From the NCBI GenBank assembly GCA_002345205.1, contig DDVI01000124.1, positions 1 to 64,000 on the forward strand: a stretch of 64,000 nucleotides of DNA, read 5' to 3'. Of this stretch, positions 43,174 to 50,624 are shown one piece after another; positions within the stretch are counted from its first letter, which is position 1, and every line of letters starts with the position of its first letter. The notes under the pieces were generated by a model. The model saw nothing but the letters and a program-made list of their open reading frames with translations, had not been told where the DNA came from and searched no databases. A program made the translations under genes and the position numbers. The stretch is from Bdellovibrionaceae bacterium UBA2316. GTDB taxonomy: Bacteria; Bdellovibrionota; Bdellovibrionia; Bdellovibrionales; Bdellovibrionaceae.

Positions 43174-45510
43174 GTGAGGTGGCGTTTGAAATTTAATTTG
43201 AATAAATTTGTATCGATCATCATGGTGAATTTGTTGATTGTCAGTTCTGTGCACGCACAGAAAACACCGACAACGGGCGGACCTGATGATAATTTGTTCC
43301 CAATCGTAGTTACAAACCCGACTGATCCAACAAATCCACTACCGTCACTTCCGGGCGATCCACAATTACCCGGTGATCCAACTAACCCGAACATCCCAGG
43401 CTTACCAAATATTCCGGGCATTCCATCACTACCAAGTTTACCCGGAACAATTCCAATTGGCGGTTCAGGCTCGTCATTCAATCCAATTTTTCCAAGTACG
43501 GGAACGAATACGCAAATTCAAGTGGCCCAAGTTCCTAACGAGTTTTACTGCCCACTGTTTGAATCAAACCCATACGACTCAATCTTCAGAGCTCTAGATG
43601 CATTAACATCATCTATGCGTGTGAACCCTGAATGTCAGCAACAACAAAACAATCAGTACACTGATTTCTATTCTGATTCTGAAAAGATCAGAAACCTAAT
43701 AACTCAGTTACAACAAATCCAAGCCGATCCAAATTTAGCAGCAACAGCGAGCACGCGTGATGTTGAACGTATCATTACGGACGCGGTATCTGGCGTAACG
43801 AACATTGCTAACAATTTATCCAATAATAAATTGCTTAATAAAAATTGCGGACCTTCGAAATCAAGTTTAGGTACTGCGCTTTTAGCTGTAAATGATATCC
43901 TAAATAACTTAGCACCCATCGGACTTGTGTTAGCAGCGGCTAACCCAGCTATCGGTATCGCAACAAAAGTAGCCTTAATGGGCGGTGTTTACGCAACAAC
44001 AGCGATCAAAGGTTTTGATCAATATGCACGTGCTAACTCTCTGGATCTAAACAATCCAGAGGTTAGAAAAGCAATTTTGCAAAACACCTGTCAATTCGTA
44101 AAAGTAAGACAGAAAATCGATTTCTTGCAGCTAGGTGAAGAAGGTCGTTTAACGGATATCAAAGACAGTCTGTTTAAGAATATTGAAGCCTACCGTGCGC
44201 GCTACACAAACCCGTCTTCAAATTTACTTCCTTTGATGCAATACAAATATCAAACGGAAAAAATCATCACGGATTTAGAAGCTAAGATCGTGGAAGATAA
44301 ATACAACATGAACTTCTACAACTCTAAAATCAAAGGCGCGGGCGATGATAAAGAACGTATCTGTTTAGTGGGTTCTTCACTAGTTAAGAAAAGTAAAGAT
44401 GCAGAAACTTTCCCGGCCAGTACTTTACGTATCTTAGAAACAGCGGTCGAGGCTAGCAAGCTGAACACTACAAGCAACAGCACAAGCTCAATCACTGGCA
44501 CTGGCGTGGTTGATCCGCAAATTCAAACGGAATCTGACGAATTATACTTAGCATTTACTAAATCCAGAAACCGCCTTGGCATTCTTGTGGGTAAGGCGCT
44601 TGGGGATGATATCGTAGAGGCCGCTAAAGCAACTCCTCTATGTGCTGAAGAAACGAAAACTTGGATAAAACGAATGTACGAAATCATCGTTTATTCTGAC
44701 AACATCGTTAATAAAGAAATTCAAGAGATCGAAAACTTACTAACTCAAAGTGATGAGTATAAAGTTTGGAATGCACAGTACAGAAAGCTTAAATCAGAAA
44801 AAGGTTCTATGGACCGCGTGATCAAAGTTCTACGTGAAATGGCTCGTCCAGATGCTGTCTACATTCGTAGTGAACTTGATCAACGTTCTCAAGAATTGAA
44901 AGCAAGCTTGTTCCGTTCAAATACGTTATTAGGTATCTCGACTTCTAAATCTCCTGTGTATGCATGGCTTGATAACAACATGGATATGCACCGTGTATCG
45001 TTAAGTCGTTTCACTGATTTCGTTAAGCTTTTACAAAAAGGTTCTTTACAAATCAGCAATCCAAATCAAGCGCAACCAGATCCGAAAAAATCTTGGAACT
45101 GGGCGGATCAAGATAAAGCCATGATGAAAGATTTGAATACGTTAAGCCGTCTTGAAAACATCAATATTAAGACTCTACCGAAAGGGTCACGCCAGTACGA
45201 GGTAGCGTGTCAGCAATTACAGGAAGCTTATTTAAAATATAAAGCATCTAAAGACTATTTAGGTTCCGCGCAGTTCATGTGCGACATGATTGATCCCTAC
45301 GTAAATGATACAAGCGATCAAATCATCACATTCTGCCGCGGAGGAAAAACATTTAATTCGAAAGTTAAATCGTTAATTCAAGAGCGCTTTGAAAAAATGA
45401 AAGCAAAAGCGACACCGAAATCTCTTAGCCTTGATGACTTCGGTAAATTAATGAACATGAAACGTTCAGAATTAAAATGCCCACTTCCTTCAATAAACGC
45501 GATCGACTAA
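43174..45510 (+). CDS. Large secreted protein with Pro/Gly-rich N-terminal repeat
   Basis: A 778-residue exported protein. It begins at GTG with a signal peptide (IIMVNLLIVSSVHA) ending near residue 28. Residues about 48-95 are a Pro-rich repeat with units like DPTNP, LPGDP, NIPGLP and SLPG. The remainder is helical, with Gln/Asn-rich and coiled-coil stretches (LITQLQQIQADPN), and a hydrophobic hairpin-like segment near 245 (LNNLAPIGLVLAAANPAIGIA). No family is recognised. A surface or periplasmic structural role is plausible. It ends with a strong terminator at 45540. Confidence 0.8.
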   Translation: MRWRLKFNLNKFVSIIMVNLLIVSSVHAQKTPTTGGPDDNLFPIVVTNPTDPTNPLPSLPGDPQLPGDPTNPNIPGLPNIPGIPSLPSLPGTIPIGGSGSSFNPIFPSTGTNTQIQVAQVPNEFYCPLFESNPYDSIFRALDALTSSMRVNPECQQQQNNQYTDFYSDSEKIRNLITQLQQIQADPNLAATASTRDVERIITDAVSGVTNIANNLSNNKLLNKNCGPSKSSLGTALLAVNDILNNLAPIGLVLAAANPAIGIATKVALMGGVYATTAIKGFDQYARANSLDLNNPEVRKAILQNTCQFVKVRQKIDFLQLGEEGRLTDIKDSLFKNIEAYRARYTNPSSNLLPLMQYKYQTEKIITDLEAKIVEDKYNMNFYNSKIKGAGDDKERICLVGSSLVKKSKDAETFPASTLRILETAVEASKLNTTSNSTSSITGTGVVDPQIQTESDELYLAFTKSRNRLGILVGKALGDDIVEAAKATPLCAEETKTWIKRMYEIIVYSDNIVNKEIQEIENLLTQSDEYKVWNAQYRKLKSEKGSMDRVIKVLREMARPDAVYIRSELDQRSQELKASLFRSNTLLGISTSKSPVYAWLDNNMDMHRVSLSRFTDFVKLLQKGSLQISNPNQAQPDPKKSWNWADQDKAMMKDLNTLSRLENINIKTLPKGSRQYEVACQQLQEAYLKYKASKDYLGSAQFMCDMIDPYVNDTSDQIITFCRGGKTFNSKVKSLIQERFEKMKAKATPKSLSLDDFGKLMNMKRSELKCPLPSINAID

Positions 45511-45539
45511 CCATCGCTTATTTAGTCAAACATCTTATT

Positions 45540-45569
45540 CTGACGAGTCCCTAGACTCGTCAGTGTTTC
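45540..45569 (+). terminator. Intrinsic terminator after the Pro-rich protein gene
   Basis: CTGACGAGTC and GACTCGTCAG form a perfect 10-bp stem with a CCTA loop, followed by TGTTTC, 29 bases after the stop codon. Confidence 0.75.
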
Positions 45570-45638
45570 AAAACGATACGCTGTAAAGAAATTTTAAAGA
45601 TCAAACAAATGTTTTCCGATAGGTTATGCGAGGTACGC

Positions 45639-46739
45639 ATGAAACTCGGTAAATTTTTTTTGTTTTCCATTTTGATACTGACTGCCTGCAACGAAAAAAA
45701 GAAAGAGGAAACTCCAGTCGTTGAACCGGTTTCTACCCAAATTCCGAAACATTTATATGTCTCAACTGGTGCATGCTATTCAGGAACTAACACAACATTC
45801 ACAGCGGCTACGGCGTCGAACCAAACCTACCGTTTAAACTTAACCACGGGGCAAAAAGAACTAAGCATTGCTGATTATTTCAGTCTTCCCGCTAATCCAG
45901 GTGATTCACCTGTTGGCTTAGTGGATATCGATTCTTCAAATATGATGATCCTTGTTGAAAATACATCAGGTCGTCGTATTGAGAAATTAACGAAATCCTC
46001 GAATCCTACACGGACGATTTTCACATCCAATGCAACCGCATTAAGTGCTGCGGTTAAAGGTATCGTAAAAACATCAGATGGCGGTTTTTTAATTGCTAAA
46101 ACTGCAGGTATTGAAAAGTTAACTAGCCAGGGCGTACGCATGGGGACACCGTATATCGGAACCGCACTCGGTGCTACCTGTGGTGCTACTAATGTCAATA
46201 TTAACGGTGTGGCAGTTACTTCAACCGGTAAAGTTATTTACACCAATGCAGCAGCGTCTAACAATCGCTGGGGCGTAATTTCACCGAACGGTTACTCAAC
46301 CGCTGCGGATTGCCTTGCCGTTCAAGCCGCACCGGATGTGAATGCCTACCCAGTCGCTGTTCAATTCATTCCCTCTTATAGTCAAATCATGGTGGCGTAC
46401 GCAGGGAATAGTTTGACCGCGAATTTAAACTCGATTTACGTATATGATTTTAACGATTCTACCAACGCCATATCCAACGCAACTAAGATATACGATGCTA
46501 ATACTTACGTAGCCGCCGGGTACTTGTTATACGGGATATCTTCGATGGTATACAACCCGGATGATCGCACGCTATTTGTAGCGACAGCTATCTCGAATGC
46601 GACAACAGTGGTGAATTACTCAATTGAAAAACTGAATTACAATCCAGATTCAAAGACACTAACTCGCTCTTCGAGTGTTCCGTTCTATTCCTATGGAGTG
46701 GATACAAAGTGCGTATCTTCTATGATAATTGCCGAATAA
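45639..46739 (+). CDS. Lipoprotein with predicted beta-propeller-like repeats
   Basis: A 366-residue lipoprotein. The lipobox is LTAC followed by NEKKKEE near residue 17. The body is rich in Ser, Thr, Ala, Asn and Tyr with repeated short strands (GLVDIDSSNMMILVE, GGFLIAKTAGIEKLT, GKVIYTNAA), suggesting a propeller fold of several blades. Two Cys pairs may be disulfide-linked. GAGG upstream favours the ATG at 45639 over 45609. No defined family or partner is evident; it faces the M23 peptidase gene. Confidence 0.75.
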   Translation: MKLGKFFLFSILILTACNEKKKEETPVVEPVSTQIPKHLYVSTGACYSGTNTTFTAATASNQTYRLNLTTGQKELSIADYFSLPANPGDSPVGLVDIDSSNMMILVENTSGRRIEKLTKSSNPTRTIFTSNATALSAAVKGIVKTSDGGFLIAKTAGIEKLTSQGVRMGTPYIGTALGATCGATNVNINGVAVTSTGKVIYTNAAASNNRWGVISPNGYSTAADCLAVQAAPDVNAYPVAVQFIPSYSQIMVAYAGNSLTANLNSIYVYDFNDSTNAISNATKIYDANTYVAAGYLLYGISSMVYNPDDRTLFVATAISNATTVVNYSIEKLNYNPDSKTLTRSSSVPFYSYGVDTKCVSSMIIAE

Positions 46740-46747
46740 AATCGGCA

Positions 46748-47755
46748 CTACTCGTCTAGTACGAAATTGATAGGATCTACAGGAATGCTGTTGATGCGGA
46801 CTTCATAGTGTAAATGGGGTCCTGTTGAACGACCGGTATTACCCACGGCTGATATTACGTCCCACTTATTAACTCGTTGACCTACGTGTACATAAATTTG
46901 TGAGTTATGCGCAAAACGAGTCGTCACACCATAACCATGGTCAATACTGACTAACTTACCGTAACTTTCATCATAAGACGCGAAAATAACGATGCCATCT
47001 GCTGGAGCGTATACTGGTGAGCCTGGTGATGCCGCGATATCTAATCCTGCATGCATCGTATTCTTGCCCGTAAACGGATTCATGCGATAACCAAAGTTAC
47101 TTGTTAACCAACCTCGGGCCGGTTTGATATTAGGAATCGCATTCAGCAAACTCTGGCGTTCCGATAAGCCTTCCCACAATTCTATTACACTTTGTTCTTT
47201 TAGTTGGGTCTCTTTAACGGCCCGGTCAATTCGAACTACTAAAGACACATAGTCTTTTTCTGACGGTTGCAGAGTTAACTCGCCTTGCTTCTCATTTTCT
47301 TTTTTTATCGGTGCAAATAGTTTATCTTCTGCCACCAGTGTTTGGTTACTTACCCTTTGATCCATGGGTTCGTACTCTTCTTCAAACGTAGGCGCATTTG
47401 ATGGTTTATTACCCATCGTAAGTTTTGTAATACGATCTTCAGCGTCTACGTTTGTGATTAATTTCAATTTAGTTGTAAATGATTTTACGCGCTCCAAACT
47501 GTTTTCAAGAGAACTTACTTTTGTTTCTACAATTTGGAATTGTTTTAACAATTGTGCATTTTCCGCTTTTAGTTTTCTGTTTTCGATCGCCTGAACCAGC
47601 AAACCAAAATAATCAATAATTCCTGTTAATAAGATCAGCACAACAACTGAGCCAATCAAAGCCACCATTTTTAGCCGCGTACCAGATAGCACAAACTTAT
47701 TTGTTTGCCCATCAGTATTGGAAATGACAAAAAATGTGAAACTTTTCTTACCCAA
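46748..47755 (-). CDS. M23-family peptidoglycan endopeptidase
   Basis: A 335-residue membrane-anchored murein hydrolase or regulator. One transmembrane helix lies near 28-50 (MVALIGSVVVLILLTGIIDYF). A coiled coil (ENRKLKAENAQLLKQF) follows. The LytM/M23 domain at about 215-335 starts GWLTSNFGYRMNPFTG. Zinc ligands are in HAGLDIAA and GPHLHYEVR. It probably cleaves peptide cross-links or activates an amidase in the periplasm. It is downstream of the PP2C phosphatase with a 9-base gap, so both are probably co-transcribed. Confidence 0.94.
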   Translation of the reverse strand: MGKKSFTFFVISNTDGQTNKFVLSGTRLKMVALIGSVVVLILLTGIIDYFGLLVQAIENRKLKAENAQLLKQFQIVETKVSSLENSLERVKSFTTKLKLITNVDAEDRITKLTMGNKPSNAPTFEEEYEPMDQRVSNQTLVAEDKLFAPIKKENEKQGELTLQPSEKDYVSLVVRIDRAVKETQLKEQSVIELWEGLSERQSLLNAIPNIKPARGWLTSNFGYRMNPFTGKNTMHAGLDIAASPGSPVYAPADGIVIFASYDESYGKLVSIDHGYGVTTRFAHNSQIYVHVGQRVNKWDVISAVGNTGRSTGPHLHYEVRINSIPVDPINFVLDE

Positions 47756-47764
47756 TTGCTTTTC

Positions 47765-48487
47765 CTATTCGAAATGAAGAATTAAAACGCTGACATTATC
47801 ATCGCCACCGTTCTTAAGAGCCTCTTCTACACAGGCTTTTAGAGCATCTACCGGAGCATTCTGCTCCATGATTTCTGAAATTCTTGGATCTGTGACCAAG
47901 CTAGATAAGCCATCAGAACACAACAGGTAAGTTTCTCCCGAAAAAATTTCTCGTTCAAAGATATCCGGATCGACTTCACGTTCGTAACCCACGCTGCGCG
48001 TGATTACGTTTCGCCCAATTAATTGCGACGCTTGCTGCTCTGACAGGACGCCAGCGCGAATTTGTTCGTTAATTAATGAATGATCTTCGGTAACTTGCCA
48101 TAAATGCGGCTTTTTAAATAAATAACAACGTGAATCCCCGACGTTACCTATATAGATATGATTTTTTCGGATGTAACACATGACCATAGTCGTGCCCATA
48201 CCCGCTAACTCTGGGTTTTCTTTTGCCGCTTTGTCATAAATTTGGTGCGAAGCTTGTTCATACGCGCGCGCAATCATTTCACGAGGTGCACGATTTTTTG
48301 ATTCGGGATCTTTAAACACTTCTTCGGCGGCTGAAACAGCAAGCGAAGACGCCACTTCCCCGCCAGAGTGGCCTCCCATGCCGTCCGCAACTATAAAAAG
48401 GCCTAATTCTGGATTAACTAAAACTGAGTCCTGATTGGAATCACGTCTTCGTCCTTTATCCGAAAGAACCCACGCATCAAACTTCAT
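47765..48487 (-). CDS. PP2C-type serine/threonine phosphatase
   Basis: A 240-residue cytoplasmic phosphatase (Stp/PrpC-like). The PP2C motifs are all visible: DSNQDSVLVNPELGLFIVADGMGGHSGG (metal-binding Asp residues), GMGTTMVMCYI, GNVGDSRCYLF, TEDHSL, TYLLCSDGLSSLV and GGDDNVSVLILHF. It removes phosphate from targets of Hanks-type kinases; none is in the window. The ATG at 48487 is used here. A GTG five codons upstream is an alternative, and neither has a strong ribosome binding site. Confidence 0.95.
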   Translation of the reverse strand: MKFDAWVLSDKGRRRDSNQDSVLVNPELGLFIVADGMGGHSGGEVASSLAVSAAEEVFKDPESKNRAPREMIARAYEQASHQIYDKAAKENPELAGMGTTMVMCYIRKNHIYIGNVGDSRCYLFKKPHLWQVTEDHSLINEQIRAGVLSEQQASQLIGRNVITRSVGYEREVDPDIFEREIFSGETYLLCSDGLSSLVTDPRISEIMEQNAPVDALKACVEEALKNGGDDNVSVLILHFE

Positions 48488-48622
48488 CAATTTATTCTGC
48501 ACTCGATGAAGATTTCAGTCAAATACGCGATTTCTCGACCTAGCTCATTTTGCACGTCTTTGATCGAGGTGCTTAAAAAAAAATCACCTAAATTTACGCT
48601 CACGTTCTGCCGATTAATAATT

Positions 48623-49498
48623 ATGCATCGTTTTTCACTCTTTTTACTAGTTTCAGTCATAATCCACATCGCTGTTTACTTTTCTGTTTATTTCTCACCC
48701 GAGGCCAAAACCAAGAAGGAAACAATCGAAGTTTCCTATATTAGTCCTCCGAAAGTGGATAAGAAAATAACTGATCAATCAGAGAAAAATCGTCAGATCG
48801 TTGACCAAGCTGACAAAGCTTTGAACAACGAAACACCAGATGAAGATTACTATTTAAGTAAAAATAATCAGAAAGTTTTAAAACAAACTGTCGCTCGTGA
48901 AAAAGGCGAATTTAAAAATACGCAAGCAAAACAGTCGTCAGAACGAAAAGCCAACAACCAACAACAGGCGCAGCCAAAGCAAGAAATACAGAAGGTACGC
49001 CGTCTTGAAAAGTTTAACCCAATGTCGGACATGTCGGCTAGCTTTCGCGAAAAAAGCTTCAATACGATGGCCAGCGGAACGCCTTCCAGCGCCGCGACCG
49101 CCAGCCAAACTCAAGACTACCTCAAAGATAAAAGTATCGGAGTAGAAACAATATTAAGCACCAAAGAATTTAAGTACTACACGTATTTCAATCGTATTCG
49201 AAAACAATTATCCCAACATTGGGAGCCCAAAGTTCGTGATAAACTAACTAAAATGTTCCGCCAAGGTCGCACGATTGCATCAACAGAACAAGATCGCACG
49301 ACGAAACTCTTGATAATTCTCAATCAAGAAGGCGTCTTGGTAACCGTACAACTTGTAAGTGATTCAGGTGTTAAAGATTTAGACGAAGCCGCGATCGAAT
49401 CATTTCGATCGGCTGCTCCGTTTCCGAATCCTCCCAAAGGGATCGTTGATCCAGATGGTACCGTCAAAATCCGCTGGGATTTTATTTTAGAATCCTAA
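48623..49498 (+). CDS. TonB-like energy-transducing protein
   Basis: A 291-residue protein. One N-terminal membrane helix (LFLLVSVIIHIAVYFSVYF) precedes a periplasmic linker rich in Lys, Gln and Glu (about 35-150). The C-terminal domain matches TonB: FNRIRKQLSQHWEPKV, LLIILNQEGVLVTVQLV, and the diagnostic SFRSAAPFPNPPKG. TonB-type proteins carry ion-gradient energy to outer-membrane receptors; no ExbB/ExbD or receptor is next to it. The start at 48623 places the helix correctly. It is divergent from the PP2C gene. Confidence 0.85.
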   Translation: MHRFSLFLLVSVIIHIAVYFSVYFSPEAKTKKETIEVSYISPPKVDKKITDQSEKNRQIVDQADKALNNETPDEDYYLSKNNQKVLKQTVAREKGEFKNTQAKQSSERKANNQQQAQPKQEIQKVRRLEKFNPMSDMSASFREKSFNTMASGTPSSAATASQTQDYLKDKSIGVETILSTKEFKYYTYFNRIRKQLSQHWEPKVRDKLTKMFRQGRTIASTEQDRTTKLLIILNQEGVLVTVQLVSDSGVKDLDEAAIESFRSAAPFPNPPKGIVDPDGTVKIRWDFILES

Positions 49499-49679
49499 AC
49501 TTTTTCTTATACCAAAATCGTTTCTTATGGCTCACATAAATACCTATTGTTATTAGGTTTTTTGAAATTAAAAAGATTGTTACTACTATGTTTTTTTTTA
49601 CCCGTGGAAGAGCTGATTTTCACTTGAAGTACGGATAGATTCGTCCTCACTTGAATTCAATTTTGCACAGCAGATTGGG

Positions 49680-50471
49680 ATGAAAAAGTTTTTATATTTA
49701 TCACTCATTTCGACAGTTTTAATTTTACCGGTTTCACCCAATGCGATCTCATCGGAAATTCAGACTAAAGCCAACGGATGCGCAAGCTTCTATCAAAATA
49801 CAATAGAACCTCAATTCATTTTACCACTGTTAAAGAAAGTGAAGTTTTTTGAAACTAAGTCTCCACACGGAACCCATTTAATGGTGGTTGACTTAGCGCA
49901 GGTATCCCCATCATCCAGAATACAACAAATTGTGTCTTCATATTTCAATTACGTACGCTCGGTTTATCAAGAGCGATTAAAAAAATTCGAAGGCAATCCA
50001 TCTGCCCCAGCTGATCGGCAACAGGAATTTATTGATCATTCCTTGGCTTTGAGATCCGTGCTGGTGCTAGATACTCCGAACGATATGGATCCGCAATCAC
50101 CCACATTCAATGGCGGAGTCCGAGTTACCTATGCACGCAGTACATACGAAAAGCTGCCTCTACAATATGAGTTTCCTAACTTCCATCGTTATAACTTGGC
50201 CGGCACAGCAGCAGAAATCGGCCGCCTAACGGCCCAGCCTGGTAGCCCACCCGGGCTGTCGATCCATTTGATTAAACTTGCTACCCAAGTGGCCCTACAG
50301 GATCCAAATGTTACAGACATTTATGTCCATACCTCGAAAACACATGCCCGGCTCTACCGCTTAATGGGTCTTCGTCCTAGGAATGTCGACATTAAGGACG
50401 AACTTAATTATGTTCTACGATTTACGACCCAAGACGCACTAAATTGGCTTACACATGTAAAGCCCCACTAA
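49680..50471 (+). CDS. Secreted protein with a GNAT-like acyltransferase fold (putative)
   Basis: A 263-residue protein with a signal peptide (FLYLSLISTVLILPVSPNA). Downstream, LRSVLVLDTPNDMD and GGVRVTYA look like GNAT or acyl-amino-acid-synthase strands. AAEIGRLTAQPGS matches the EIGRL-type strand, and VTDIYVHTSKTHARLYRLMGL matches the closing motif of those enzymes. A cytoplasmic acyl-CoA donor would not be reachable after export, so a periplasmic role must use another donor, or the fold is used differently. The assignment is tentative. Confidence 0.55.
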   Translation: MKKFLYLSLISTVLILPVSPNAISSEIQTKANGCASFYQNTIEPQFILPLLKKVKFFETKSPHGTHLMVVDLAQVSPSSRIQQIVSSYFNYVRSVYQERLKKFEGNPSAPADRQQEFIDHSLALRSVLVLDTPNDMDPQSPTFNGGVRVTYARSTYEKLPLQYEFPNFHRYNLAGTAAEIGRLTAQPGSPPGLSIHLIKLATQVALQDPNVTDIYVHTSKTHARLYRLMGLRPRNVDIKDELNYVLRFTTQDALNWLTHVKPH

Positions 50472-50624
50472 GCCACAGGGCATAGAACAAAAACTCGGTT
50501 TTTGACTTGCCCTTTCCCCTAAGCTCCTTTAAAGATATTCCGATATAAATAATGTTCTAAAGCTTAATCATTTTGAGCACTTATCTAAACATTTGTGCAC
50601 AACTACTCACTAAGGTGTGAAAGA

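Noticed and set aside
46731..46746. GCCGA/TCGGC stem spanning the lipoprotein stop as a terminator
   Set aside because: Stem is only 5 bp with no T-run; too weak to list.
48488..48502. Alternative GTG start extending the PP2C phosphatase by five codons
   Set aside because: No better ribosome binding site than the ATG at 48487, and the added residues are not conserved-looking.
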